Under the pieces are notes generated by a model. That model did no database searches and was not told the DNA's origin. It saw only the letters and a list, made by a program, of their open reading frames with translations. The position numbers and the translations under genes were made by a program. This document shows positions 10,306-21,161 of a DNA stretch of 64,000 nucleotides, one piece after another; the stretch's first letter is position 1; the number at the start of each line of letters is the position of its first letter. Source of the stretch: Galdieria partita (Eukaryota; Rhodophyta; Bangiophyceae; Galdieriales; Galdieriaceae); the NCBI GenBank assembly GCA_025991245.1, contig BQMJ01000010.1:124001-188000 (forward strand), in the 5' to 3' direction.

Positions 10306-11178
10306 ATGCTTCAGATTGATTGCTATCTCGTGCCAATGGCGAAGACAAATAGAATGCTGTTGTTCATCTTTGAATTTAACAAATGGAGAACCAGAATAGC
10401 CTTGAAACCTTGTAGAATTGTTTCCACACGCAAGAAGCTTTTTACGTTTTGTAGGCTAAATAGAGGTGATTTTGCATTGGTTCGGCTTCCAGAGTCCAAC
10501 GTTCAACTAGTTCGGGATATCCAGGAATCTTGTAAAAGTGCAATATGCGATGGTTTGAAATTACTTGAAGTGCAATTTCCTCCCTTGAAGAATATTGGAA
10601 CTGCAGCTTTGAACCAAGTATTGGATGCCAATAGAACCTTTGCAAAGAGTGTTGTTCAACGGTTTCCTCACGTATCTGGAAACGGAACCACGTTTGTGGT
10701 ATTTCCTGATGATGCTGAGTCCAAGTTAGCTAGAGAAGATCGTGATTTTCGAACACTGGATTCTGTGTTTATTACTTCGCTATGGCAGAGAGATATCAAT
10801 TTGCAAGATGCTTCCCTGGTGATTATCCTCAATCCTGGTTTTCAAGTACAAGAATGGTTTCAAGTGGAACGCTTCTGTAACGATCAAGTTCCTGTTATTC
10901 TTTTCAATGCGGACTTGGACAAGCTACGTGGAGGTTACTATCCTCGGTTTCTATATCCCAAACTGCATGCTACGAAGGATAAATTTCTTATCAAATTTGA
11001 ACCAGTTTACTATGTTCGCTTTTTTGTAAATGGAGCACTGATTCGTCGCTATCCAAACCCATGGCAAATCGCATATGAAGAAGAAGGCTGTTTGTATTGT
11101 ATTATGGAAAGGAATGAAAGGCCTGACTTTCAGACTGTCCGAAGTTCTTTAGACCAATTTCGACGATTATCAGAATAA
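10306..11178 (+). CDS. DUF1995 plastid protein
   Basis: Intronless, 290 residues. A basic N-terminus (about 50 residues, RIALKPCRIVSTRKK) looks like a plastid transit peptide. The body carries the DUF1995 pattern: SAICDGLKLLEVQFPPL, TTFVVFPDDAESKLA, LVIILNPGF and a C-terminal YPNPWQIAYEE. DUF1995 proteins are restricted to cyanobacteria and plastid-bearing eukaryotes; one plant member, LPA3, assists photosystem II assembly. Which member this corresponds to cannot be decided. No associated operon-like partner. Confidence 0.75.
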   Translation: MLQIDCYLVPMAKTNRMLLFIFEFNKWRTRIALKPCRIVSTRKKLFTFCRLNRGDFALVRLPESNVQLVRDIQESCKSAICDGLKLLEVQFPPLKNIGTAALNQVLDANRTFAKSVVQRFPHVSGNGTTFVVFPDDAESKLAREDRDFRTLDSVFITSLWQRDINLQDASLVIILNPGFQVQEWFQVERFCNDQVPVILFNADLDKLRGGYYPRFLYPKLHATKDKFLIKFEPVYYVRFFVNGALIRRYPNPWQIAYEEEGCLYCIMERNERPDFQTVRSSLDQFRRLSE

Positions 11179-11576
11179 GAAAGGTTTAACTTGGAACACT
11201 TTATTATTTCGATTGAGATTCTTTTTTGAGGATTTTAGTGGAATGATGGAAGAGTCTCGAGGTAATGCTAAGCACTAGTATTCCTTTTCGTTATTGTCAG
11301 ATATTGCTGTTCGAATTTTCTGTGCACGTTTATGACCAAGAATTGTTTTATATCTACCTCATGAAAGCATTACTAGTTTATAAAGGTTTTTGGGTTTCAT
11401 CACAGATGAAATAGTCGACAACTTTATTGTGCCAAAGGCTTCTTTGTAGAATAATGGGACTCAGCAAAATTCTCTCTTCGATTGTGGGTTCTATGATTGA
11501 CTCTTGCTCTGTTGTTTTGTTGGACGCGCCTTGTCAACCTTTGTAAATATAACAAGTTTTGATTATAAAGTGGAAC
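11179..11576. other. intergenic, no gene seen
   Basis: Between DUF1995 and the HVA22-like gene, both on the plus strand. Only very short frames; nothing recognisable. Confidence 0.5.
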
Positions 11577-12427
11577 ATGGATATTGTACAGAGTGTGTCA
11601 AGTCACTGGAAAACGTGGTTGCCTTTTGTTTGGTTCTGGGGAAATATTCTTTGTCTTGCGTTTCTTACGTAAGTTGGTTATGCTTGGGGAACTCAATCTC
11701 TCATTCGTTTACTAGTCTGGGTACACTTGTGTCCATTCATCAAGGTCAAGTTGGCCCTAAGAAGATTAACAGAATGTTAAAAAGGTGGATAACAACTGCA
11801 GCGTTATTACTGTTGAAGGAACTATTGGAGCCAATCTTGTCACATCTTCAACAATCTTGGTTGTTGCTGGTTTGGTTGGGAACACTATGCTTTTTAGAGA
11901 ACTTGAAGCAGTTAAACTCAACAATTTTTCATTACTTCATCAATCCAATTTTGAGCAGTAGAGAACAGGACATTGACCTATTTCTACATCGCCTTTCCTT
12001 TCATTACTTGGAATTGAAAACTGCGTTTCTTCAACTGGTTGCTTATTCTTCAAGTGAACTATTGAGAAGAACAGCTCATTATCTGGTAGCAGATACAGAG
12101 CTTTCACGAAAGTTGAGTTCGTTGGAGACCTCTGGAGATCATAATCCATCTCCTCATCGTGGAATATATGAGCAGTCAGAAAGAAAGTTTCTTCCAAGAT
12201 CTTATACAGATATTAATTTTGCTTCGTTCTCAAAAAGATCAGAAAACATAGGTATAGAGGATATGAATGAAGAGCATCCTGTCGATACAAACAACTGCAT
12301 GAGCCAACAACGGAAACCATTGACGAATAGACAAAAGCCTTATGAAAGAATCCACGAATTGAGAATGCTTTTAAGACAGCAAAGGAGTCGTAGGAATTCC
12401 TCAGATTCTGTGAAAACTTTGGGTTAG
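11577..12427 (+). CDS. TB2/DP1/HVA22 (REEP)-like ER membrane protein
   Basis: Two exons (11577-11668, 11716-12427), 267 residues. Without splicing the frame before 11668 looks different, but the donor AC|GTAAGT and acceptor CTAG join MDIVQSVSSHW, a hydrophobic segment and GTLVSIHQGQV to the second exon. The remainder follows the family layout: paired hydrophobic hairpins (TTAALLLLKELLEPIL, LLLVWLGTLCFLENL), then LNSTIFHYFINPIL, which matches the conserved GAxxxYxxFVRP region in position. REEP/HVA22 proteins shape tubular ER. The C-terminal third is hydrophilic and Ser/Arg-rich. Sequence is divergent, so the family call is moderate. Confidence 0.65.
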
Positions 12428-12881
12428 GAAACGTTGTGGTTCTCTGTGAGGAACTTGCAGACTGTCTCTCTCTACGAAATCAACAGATGAATGTGGTTTT
12501 GTTTTTGTATTATGAATAATAGTTTGATATTTGTTTTCTTATTGGACGTGTGCAGCTTTATCATTCGTTTTACTAAAAAATATTTGACATTTCTTGTTCC
12601 TTGACAAAGTCTTTCAGCAATCTTTCTTTAGCTAAAACAGAAGTTTGTCAGAATGGATGCTATTTATACTATTATACAGTGGTTTGATCAAAGTCAATCT
12701 TTCTAGGGTACGCTTGAGAAAGTCAAACAAGTCTACTCTCAGAGTAATGAGCTCTTAATAGTTACTCATTCATTACACCGTTGACGTGAAAATGATTGTT
12801 TCTTGGATCCTTGATGGAAGTTTTGGTTCTGGTACATAACAGAATGTTCTTATTAGCGACACTGCTATCCTAAATGAGCTA
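12428..12881. other. intergenic, no gene seen
   Basis: AT-rich stretch between HVA22-like and RIT1, both on the plus strand. No supported frame or RNA. Confidence 0.5.
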
Positions 12882-14477
12882 ATGGACATTATGTCAACTC
12901 CGAACAGCATAGGAAGAGAACTCCGAGTCAGTTCGTTGTCACCTTTAAACAGACTCTGTTCTATTGTTCACGACGCTTCATTTGTGGATAGGATTGCCGC
13001 ATTATTACCCAATCTACCATTGGGAGCAAACTTAAGAGCCGGTCTTTGGTATGTAAGACCCGAAATATTGAGTTTTCATTGTTGCTTTAAGAGTGCAGAT
13101 GGTCACTATGGCCAGTGGAACTTTTCCTTTTGGAGAGGAAACTTACAAGTATGTTGTACGCTGGATTGATCTCTTATATCTAAAGAAACTCTTTAGTTGT
13201 TAAAATTGCTTTTTGCTCGAGGTGGCGCTATTATCGTGGACACTACCAGGCAAGGAAAGCGATTTCCTGACAGTCTTTCAAAGACTGTGCCCATTTGGTG
13301 CTTTGTTATCAACATAGTACTCGCAGAGTTAGGTTTCTTTAAAGTTGCGCAATCAAGTGTTTCATTTCTTTTACCAGATTGGGTTCCAGAAGAAGAAAAG
13401 CATTGGATACTTGAAAGGAGCAAAGGGTGGTTGACTGTGTTTCGTGAACAGAACGAATTTCGGAATGTTTTGTTTGAGTTGGCTAACAGCTATTCTTTGA
13501 TTAAGCCTTTGAAACCAATATGGATCTGCAGAGACCAACCCAACATAGAAGAAAGTTTGATAGACTGTATCTCTTTTATTCCAGTATTTTGTGTTTCAGT
13601 GTCTTCTCCAAAGGATAATTATAGGTGGCTTACTCATTCTTTGAGAAATGGAGAAACATTTGGTTTTCATTATATTCAAGGAGCAGGAGATGACGAAGAG
13701 AGTTGGAGTTGTGGGTTATTTCCAGAGTTGTTTTGGAAACATGAAGAAGATGTGTTGAGTCGAGACTCTGTTCTCTTGAAAGAATACATAGCAAGTTTAC
13801 TTGAAAGTGTAAAGTTACTTTTGCCTGTACCGGTTGTCAATCCAGCTTTGCACGTACCACATTTAGAGATCTTTCGAGTTGATGAAGAAGACTCTAATGG
13901 AGCTCATCTGTTTTGGAATGGTTGGATTTCATTGGAGTTTCCTGTAATTAAGTATTCAGTAGATGTGCATATTGTTCTGAGTGTCGGAGATCGGAATTCA
14001 ACACGAGTGGACTGTTTACCATATGTCAAATCGATATTTGGTGACATGTGTAATATTATATGTGTAAAGGTGGTAGATAAGGCAGGTCGTTTGGAATCAA
14101 AGCGCTTTGGTTTGGAAAGGACTTTTAAAGAAGTGAGTCATCATTTGGATTATTTTTTACTAGAGAAGAAGAAGAACGTAATGATATGGAGCCCCTTTTA
14201 TACAGATTGGGCTACGTGTTGTGCATTGACTTGGTTAGCTGGTCGAGCGATAACAAGACAACCACAAAAGACTGTGACGGAAGGTTCGATGCTAAAGCAG
14301 ATATGGTTAGTGGACTGGGAGCAACGAAGGACATGGAATAAAATGGAGTTGATCACTCTCTTTTGGTGGCTATCGTTGAGTTTCGATGTTTACGCCCCTT
14401 CGCGCAGTGCAGTTCAACAAATGCATAGATTCTTATTCAAAACGCCCTTTGCATCCCAAGTAATGGGTCAAAGTTGA
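12882..14477 (+). CDS. RIT1: initiator tRNA phosphoribosyl transferase (RIT1)
   Basis: Two exons (12882-13148, 13197-14477), 515 residues, phase-0 intron of 48 bases. Diagnostic segments: NLRAGLWYVRPE, FKSADGHYGQWNFSFWR, then GGAIIVDTTRQGKRFPDSLS and KTVPIWCFVIN. RIT1 adds a 2'-O-ribosyl phosphate at position 64 of initiator tRNA-Met, which keeps it out of elongation; the enzyme is known from fungi and plants. The C-terminal part, with a DUSP-like end (WLAGRAITRQ), is also present. An alternative start is MSTPNS, three codons in. Confidence 0.92.
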
Positions 14478-14983
14478 TCATACTAGTGTACTGGTTGGAT
14501 GATTAGTTGGTGAATATATTTGTTGAACTACAGAAGACCCATTTGCTTTTGGCTATATGCAGTAGAGGTTTGCAGTCTAAATCTGCAAATATGAAATTGC
14601 ATGGTTCAGTGATATTTTGATATTGTCTCATGAATTTCTCTTAAAGAGATACGCTGAGACTCCTATTTGAAGCTTCTTTGTGCTGAGACACCTGTCATGA
14701 GTTCAAATGCTGAAAATATAAGCAAGATGGCACAGGATGAGTGCTATGAAGAGTTGTCTATTTTTCGTCGATAAATGTTTTCAAGAACTTTTGTTGTGGT
14801 TTTGTACCAAAATATACGCAAGAATGGTTTTCATGTTGAAAAGATATACAAATGTTTACCAATATTATGAATAACAAATACTCGATGAAACTTGGAATGG
14901 GCCACAAACCATTGAATTGTCGGTTGCTTTTCATTTGGTTCATTCGATCGTCCATTGGAGTAGGCGTCTTGAAACTGCACTGA
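14478..14983. other. intergenic, no gene seen
   Basis: 506 bases upstream of PDX1. A 129-codon minus-strand frame runs through its right half into PDX1 but has no recognisable content and is treated as antisense noise. Confidence 0.5.
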
Positions 14984-15995
14984 ATGATGGAGAACGGTTT
15001 ACAAGGCAACGTGTTCGCCCAAACTGCAGAAGCAGTAAATGAAGGTTCCGTAGCTGATGCAAAGGGTACTTTTGCGGTAAAAGTTGGTTTAGCACAAATG
15101 TTAAAAGGAGGCGTCATTATGGACGTAGTGACCCCTGAACAAGCCAAGATTGCTGAAGAAGCAGGGGCCTGTGCAGGTACGTAAACTCTACCGGGCAGGT
15201 CCGGTCCAACTGAACGTATATTATTTAGTTATGGCTTTGGAGAAGATTCCTGCAGATATTCGCAAGTCTAATGGAGTAGCACGAATGTCCGACCCCAAGA
15301 TAATAAAGGCTATAAAACAAGCAGTCTCTATACCTGTTATGGCCAAATGTAGAATTGGACACTTTGTAGAGGCTCAGATTCTGGAAGCTATTGGAGTAGA
15401 CTACATAGATGAGTCGGAAGTGCTGACCCCTGCAGATGACTTGCATCACGTAAATAAACACAAGTTTCAGGTTCCTTTTGTATGTGGCTGTAGGAATTTA
15501 GGAGAGGCGCTCCGAAGAATATCAGAAGGGGCCGCAATGATTCGAACGAAAGGGGAAGCAGGAACAGGAAATGTCGTGGAAGCTGTTAAACACGCTAGAC
15601 AAGTAAACGGAGATATTCGTCGACTTCAAAGCATGGACGAAGATGAGATGTATACTTTTGCCAAAGAAATTGGAGCACCTTTTGCACTTGTAAAACGTAC
15701 CAAGGAATTGGGACGTTTACCTGTCGTTCAGTTTGCGGCTGGCGGTGTTGCTACTCCTGCAGATGCTGCGTTGATGATGCAATTGGGCGTAGATGGAGTG
15801 TTTGTAGGCTCTGGAATATTTAAAAGCGAGACTCCAAAGAAGAGAGCGGAGGCAATTGTAAAGGCAGTCACCAATTATAATAATCCCAAAATATTAGCAC
15901 AGGTTTCAGAAGATTTGGGAGAGGCAATGGTTGGAATTGAGATGGATGCACTTACCCAGCGTTGGGCTGCGGATTCTCGACATCAAGCACAGTAA
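14984..15995 (+). CDS. PDX1: pyridoxal 5'-phosphate synthase subunit PDX1
   Basis: Two exons (14984-15176, 15229-15995), 319 residues. The 52-base intron (GTACGT..TTTAG, phase 1) joins GACA to [15 protein letters not shown]1/SNZ/PdxS forms PLP from ribose 5-phosphate, glyceraldehyde 3-phosphate and ammonia. Active-site elements are intact: GGVIMDVV (schiff-base neighbour Asp), [12 protein letters not shown] (first catalytic Lys), [11 protein letters not shown] (second catalytic Lys) and [19 protein letters not shown]. No PDX2 glutaminase gene lies in this window. Length is normal for the family. Confidence 0.97.
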
Positions 15996-16056
15996 GCATT
16001 TCGTGTCTATCTTCCTCCTGCCTGTCTCTGTTTTTGTCTGCTGTTGAAATAAATAG

Positions 16057-17472
16057 TTAGGATACGTCAGATTGTTGTGATGAAAATTCCTGAAATGCTT
16101 GTAACGTTTGCTTGATGACAGGAGCTGCCTCTTGTTGTTCGCAGAAAAGTCGAAACAGAAACACAGTCCATTCAAAACTCAAGGGAGCTTCTGTATCCAA
16201 CTGCCATTGTTTCAACAGCGTTACAAGATATTGCTGATTATATACGATATGAGTAATCATCTCTTTGGAAATGGAACAAATATTACAAAGTAATCTAGTC
16301 AACGTAGTCTTCAGTCCAACTTTGTCCCCAGCCCCCATCCAACTTGAGTTTTCTTGCAATAGGCGCAGAACATGACAACAGCAATCCACCACGGAAACCA
16401 AATATTCCTTTGTTTCTTCGTAGATTGGCGGTGAGGTTGAAAAATGATCAGCCAATATGAGTGCAACCAACTCTAACCATGCCACATGACAGTCATCGAC
16501 TATGGGTTGAAAGCAAAGTTGCTGAAAATTAGCACAAAAACTACAAATATCGGACCGAGATAAAACAATGGCTTGCTCTCCAACCATTAACGCATCACGT
16601 AAAATCCCTACAAAGTGAAAAAGGCTTGAGTCTTTCAGTGTAACTTTGCATTCGTCGGTATTCACGTGAGATTCTTCACAATTGACACGACGATTACTGC
16701 AAAAAAGCCAATTACAAAGAATACTATTTTCTGCCATCTTCTCCATCATGATGAATAACCAGTATAAAACATCGCAGTGATGCTCTGTTGAGGCACAAAG
16801 ATGCTGCTCTATCCAACCAAGGAATGTAGTCCAAAATTGATTGTCGTTCAATAGCCAAGTCAAAGACTCCGATGTCATTAGATAGCAAAACTGATTATTC
16901 CAAAGCATTTCAAATGCAAGCAAGAGTTTACTCTCTAGTGGATTTCGATCATATTCTTTCTTAGCTGTCCTCAACAACAGATGATAGAAATTGGGAGGTG
17001 TAATCGTATCATTTCTCCATAGACACAAAGGTCTGCACTTATCATTGGTCACATTGGCAAGCAATTGCAACACTACGGCAATCAAAATCGACCCTTCTCC
17101 CTCTAGTAAAGTTTCCAAGTCACTCACTAGTGTATCGACAAAGCCACTGTCCATTAAAAACGTTCTAAAATCAACATTACGACAACCGTTTCTCCAAATT
17201 GCCAAAACTTTACGCAACAGAATCCAATCAGCATTGTGGAGACCGCTGGAAACCCGCTTACATCTATCTATCAATTGCGCAGTAATCTGAGATAACCGAC
17301 TCAGAGTTGCAACGGAAATATTTTCAGTGTGTTGTTTTGCAAAGTATTCTATCCACTGGTTGGTAACAAGAATAAGACTCTGTGAGACAAGACTCTCATA
17401 GCTTGAGTTGTTGAGATAAGAACACAAGTTGTCGATCCACTCTAAGAATTTCGTTTCGTCGCTTAGCGTCAT
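16057..17472 (-). CDS. ataxin-10-like armadillo-type protein
   Basis: Intronless, 471 residues, almost entirely helical with many Leu/Cys/Trp. The last about 90 residues (VGLKTTLTRLLCNICSISKE ... EWTVFLFRLFCEQQEAAPVI) match the ataxin-10 C-terminal domain pattern (R-L-x-x-N-L-C ... E-W-x-x-x-x-x-R-N-L) in order and spacing. Ataxin-10 and yeast Ctr86 are scaffold-like proteins connected to cytokinesis and kinase signalling. The N-terminal repeats are too divergent to count reliably. The gene converges on PDX1 with about 60 bases between stops. Confidence 0.6.
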   Translation of the reverse strand: MTLSDETKFLEWIDNLCSYLNNSSYESLVSQSLILVTNQWIEYFAKQHTENISVATLSRLSQITAQLIDRCKRVSSGLHNADWILLRKVLAIWRNGCRNVDFRTFLMDSGFVDTLVSDLETLLEGEGSILIAVVLQLLANVTNDKCRPLCLWRNDTITPPNFYHLLLRTAKKEYDRNPLESKLLLAFEMLWNNQFCYLMTSESLTWLLNDNQFWTTFLGWIEQHLCASTEHHCDVLYWLFIMMEKMAENSILCNWLFCSNRRVNCEESHVNTDECKVTLKDSSLFHFVGILRDALMVGEQAIVLSRSDICSFCANFQQLCFQPIVDDCHVAWLELVALILADHFSTSPPIYEETKEYLVSVVDCCCHVLRLLQENSSWMGAGDKVGLKTTLTRLLCNICSISKEMITHIVYNQQYLVTLLKQWQLDTEAPLSFEWTVFLFRLFCEQQEAAPVIKQTLQAFQEFSSQQSDVS

Positions 17473-17948
17473 GATTGATACTTCAATTTGGTGTCACCAA
17501 CGAGAGCATTTGACCAAGATGGCTAGCCTTTATCTATGTTTTTTCTCGTAAAGTAGTGTTTTGTTTCGTGGAATTTTCTAAATTGCACTGCCAAATAAAA
17601 TACCTCATCTATCGACTCCTAAATGTTGAAATGATAAAACACAATGTTTTCCTGCATACAATATTTACATCGCAGACATTTTCATTTCACAAAGAATAAA
17701 ATGTGATTTTCATTGGAACAGCTAATGCTCATATGACAGACCTAAGTATATAAGAATGGACTTTTTGACACACACGAAGCAATTCAACAACCAAAATTGA
17801 CTGAAAACTCTCATCATATTAACTTGATGATGTCCTACAAAGCATCCAGATGGATTCTACTTGTGTCAATAATTGAACCATTCCAAGACTTTTGAGCAAA
17901 GATCAAATTGCTGTTTTATAGACAACGCGCATATTTTCCTATTGATCT
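17473..17948. promoter_or_regulatory. divergent intergenic region
   Basis: 476 bases between the divergent ataxin-10-like and WDR4 genes. Probably holds both promoters; no individual site could be supported and no coding frame is convincing. Confidence 0.4.
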
Positions 17949-19247
17949 ATGTACAAAGGAACTGAAGGCATATGTGCTAGCTTGATAGAGTCTCATAGAA
18001 CGTTGCCAATACTTGTTTTGGTTACCAACGTTGGTCTTCTTGTTTTCGAAGTGAACAGTTCAAAGTGGAGTTGGGTTTCCAAAGATATCAATTTGATGGA
18101 ACAAGTTGTTTGTGTAGCGATTTCTCAACAAACCGCACCACTTCGTTTGGCTGTCGTAACCAACGACAAGCGGCTTTTGGTCTTTGAAAATCAAGAAGAC
18201 GACTCCAAGGACTCTTGGAAGTTGCAACAGACGAGGCAAGTTGTGTAATCTCAGCTGGAATCAAATATGTTCAAGTTGCTTTATAGGTTTTTTCGGAAAC
18301 GTCCTTGTGCGGTGATATTTTCCTGTGAGTCTAACTCCAAAATACTGGTTGCCGATAAAAGTGGTCTTGTTCACGTCATTTCTTTGTCAGAAGAATCCCA
18401 AAGTTTACCTTGGTTGGAACAAAGAGTTGAGAATGAAGAAAACTTCCTTTCAAAAGACGAAGATGACGATAGCTGTTTGGGTCATTATGCCACTATTGTA
18501 GCTGTGACTATGTCTATGAATGGTGAATATGTGATTACAGGTGACAGAGATAACAAAATTAGAGTCTCTGAATATCCAAATACGTATAACATTTATTCTT
18601 TTTGTTTAAGTGATCCTCATTTCTTTGTGACACGAATATGGACTTGTGTACTGGAACAAGAATGGCTATTTTCTGTTCATCACAATGGCGAAATGAAAGT
18701 TTGGGATTGGAATGGAAAGCTAAAGCTTCGGCATGTTCATTCTGCTATAGGTTTCCTAGTAGACGCAAGCTATCACATATATGATCATCATACAGTTTTG
18801 GTTGCCTCTATTGCTTACTCTTGCAACTATTCCTGGTTGTGGATAGTGAAATATGACTCTCTGCGCAATGAGTTTCAGTTTAAAACAGAATTCAAGCTGG
18901 ACCTTCCTGATGTTCCAAGTTCTGTTCGATTCGATACAATGGGACAGTTGTGGTTTTCCTTTTTGAAGGAAGGTGTAGGTATACATAAAGTCATCATCAA
19001 CTATGAAGAACTGCTACTGAACATCGAGAACAACAGCGTATCATCAAATACAGAGAAGAACAACAAATGGAACATTTTCCAGTTGGATACAAATTCTATT
19101 CCAGTCAAAGGCATTGTTGGTTCGTCGATGGATAATTTTGAAGCAAAAATGTTGTGGAACCGTCCCAAAATGCTTCACGATATGCGCAAAAAGGAATATA
19201 TATTGGAATGGAAAGGAAAGAAACGTCGTACTGAGTACAATCTGTGA
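17949..19247 (+). CDS. WDR4: WDR4/Trm82, non-catalytic subunit of tRNA m7G46 methyltransferase
   Basis: Two exons (17949-18235, 18287-19247), 415 residues. Exon 1 ends AG and the intron starts GCAAGT, so this is a GC-AG intron of 51 bases; only that junction keeps frame. The second exon carries the family core: RKRPCAVIF, KILVADKSGLVHVIS, GHYATIVAVTMS, VITGDRDNKIRVSEYPNTYNI and SFCLSDPHFFVTRI. WDR4/Trm82 is a beta-propeller that holds METTL1/Trm8 on tRNA for N7-methylation of G46. The methyltransferase partner is not in the window. Its stop lies two bases from the stop of archease on the other strand. Confidence 0.9.
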
Positions 19248-19249
19248 AC

Positions 19250-19957
19250 TCAAATATCGACGATGAAATACATGTGAATGCGATCTGCTTCGTCTTCCGC
19301 TATTATTTGCATAGCTGAATAAGTAATTGCTTTGATTTCTGTTCCTTGTGGATGTCGATGAGGGTCAAACACTTCACCTTGTCCGATAGCTTCAACCACA
19401 AACGTATCTATAGAGAAACTGGTGTGAAAACGGTTTGTACTAGTTATGAACGACTAATTACCATCTAACTGAACTCTTGTTACCTTTAATTGGCACAGAA
19501 TAATATAATTGGCACCATATTGAAAGAGACACTCATCCAGAAATTTGTACAAGAGACTGTATACATCGTGACCTTGAGCTCGAATATGAACAGAGCCAAC
19601 GACAGGATCCGGACGGACGGCCTTCAAATCTGTCATATAACCAAATAAAGCCAAACCTGCAGCTTCAAAAACTGTCTCCCAAGAACTGCCCCAACAGTGG
19701 ATTTGCACATCAGCAGTATGATCCAAATATTCGTAACCCGACAAGTTGTCGAGTCGTTGTGTTGAAGAGCCCGAGTCTCCAACTGGGTACGTCTGAGTGG
19801 ATCCTAAGCCTATGGATTCGTCATCCAAAGAATATTCACAATTTTTCCCTGATATCAGCTCTTTGTTCTGTTCTTTTCCTTGCAAGTTACTTGATCCAGA
19901 CTGAAAAATGGAACGCTGAGGTAAAGCCTTCCAATCCTGATGAGAACGATTTTCCAT
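19250..19957 (-). CDS. archease (tRNA ligase cofactor)
   Basis: Two exons on the minus strand (19462-19957, 19250-19407), 217 residues. The archease fold signature is seen: YEYLDHTADVQIHCWG, DVYSLLYKFLDECLF, and in the last exon VVEAIGQGEVFDPHRH, GTEIKAITYSAMQI. Archease lets RtcB-type RNA ligase perform multiple turnovers in tRNA splicing and the unfolded-protein response. The first about 75 residues are Ser/Gln-rich and absent from most homologues. The intron is 54 bases with normal ends. ATG-to-ATG distance to MBF1 on the other strand is only 32 bases. Confidence 0.92.
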
Positions 19958-19989
19958 ATTTCAAAGTAGTTTTGTGGATTTGTGAGTAG

Positions 19990-20505
19990 ATGAGTGACAC
20001 CAGTTTTCAGGATTGGACACCAGTAGTGGTAAATAAACGAAGTTCAAACAGAAAGAAACCTGCAGCAGGGCCAGTTTCTGCACAGAACAATGGTGAAGTT
20101 ATTGTAGAAAAGAAGTGTAAGACTCTTTCCTGAAGTTACGTAGTCTTTAACACTGGAAGTCAAGTTGGCGTAGGAACAAATAAGAAGACAACAGGCAGAA
20201 ACTTAGCAAAACTAGAAGAAGAGACTGAAGATTTTCACTGTAAGTTAGACAAGCAGAGTGGTTTTGAAGTATGGAATATTGAATTGAGTTCTTTGTCTAT
20301 AGTGCCCAAAGTGCCGTTGAGTCTAGCGAAACAAATACAACAAGCAAGGAACGCCAAGAAGATGACCCAATCAGACCTTGCAAAAGCAGTTAATGAGAAG
20401 GCTTCAGTTATTAACCAGTATGAAAGGGGAGAGGCAATTCCAGAAGTAGCTGTGTTGGCGAAGCTTGAGAAAGTATTGGGTGTGAAGTTGAGAGGCAAGA
20501 AATAA
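19990..20505 (+). CDS. MBF1: multiprotein bridging factor 1 (MBF1)
   Basis: Three exons (19990-20116, 20165-20239, 20303-20505), 134 residues. Exon 1 gives SFQDWTPVVVNKR, exon 2 KKFGVGTNKK and KLEEETEDFH, exon 3 the helix-turn-helix: KQIQQARNAKKMTQSDLA, VINQYERGEAIPE, LAKLEKVLGVKLRGK. MBF1 bridges TBP and bZIP-type activators and also guards ribosome reading frame at stalls. Length and domain order are typical. Both introns are about 48-63 bases. It shares a 32-base intergenic space with archease. Confidence 0.95.
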
Positions 20506-21161
20506 AGCTTATTAGGTGAGTCTAGTTGAAAAAAAGTAATATTTTCCCTTTTTTGTTCAATGGTTTATTCCAGTTCGTCGAATTACAATTAAAAGACCCT
20601 TGTTTGACAACACATGTCGTGCAGCAATTTGATAGCTTGAGAATCGATCTCAAATGAATATATTAATACAAAATGTGTTTCTTGACTCGTAATCATTTGA
20701 AAGGTAACCAAAGTGAGCAATTCCTTACCAATAGTTTTCAAGTTGTATCATTCTTTGAAACGGCAACTTGAATTGGTACCGGACAACTTGTCTTCTTTTG
20801 AAATCTCAGTCCATGTTTAGCACCAAACGCATATTCTCTTCCCTACACTTCCTCATCGCCTTTGCAAGTATTTCTCTTGAATAAGAGGAAGCATACTCTG
20901 GTAAATCAATCGATCTGGTTTCTTTCAGATTTCTCAGCTGACAAGGACTTGCAACCCAATAAACTACATCGAAGGGATCCATCCATTATAGAATACAAAC
21001 TGTGAAACTGTGTGTATATTCAACTATGGCTTGAAATATACAAACTAATGGACTGTACAAGGACTCTACATCAACAAGAAAGAGACAGTAACTCTTCCAG
21101 TCTCCACCAAAAACTCGAATACTCGACTTTCGTTCCTAATAAAACATATCTATGCGCTCTC
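20506..21161. other. intergenic with one possible small gene
   Basis: 656 bases between MBF1 and the 3' end of the isopentenyltransferase gene. Apart from the small minus-strand frame listed separately (20806-20982) nothing is recognisable. Other short minus-strand frames run from about 20590 to 20720. Confidence 0.4.
20806..20982 (-). CDS. possible small protein, unknown
   Basis: Minus-strand frame of 58 codons from ATG, starting MDPFDVVYWVASPCQ and containing EYASSYSREILAKAMRK. Composition is protein-like and a stop precedes the ATG. It could be a complete micro-protein or the first exon of a small spliced gene whose next exon cannot be placed with confidence. No family recognised. Confidence 0.25.
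   Translation of the reverse strand: MDPFDVVYWVASPCQLRNLKETRSIDLPEYASSYSREILAKAMRKCREENMRLVLNMD

Noticed and set aside
11504-11576. Longer N-terminal frame for the HVA22-like protein
   Set aside because: It starts at TTG and reads through the intron; the ATG at 11577 with a GTAAGT..CTAG intron gives a better family match.
14758-15147. 129-codon minus-strand frame over the PDX1 5' end
   Set aside because: Antisense to the well-supported PDX1 first exon, no recognisable motif and biased composition.
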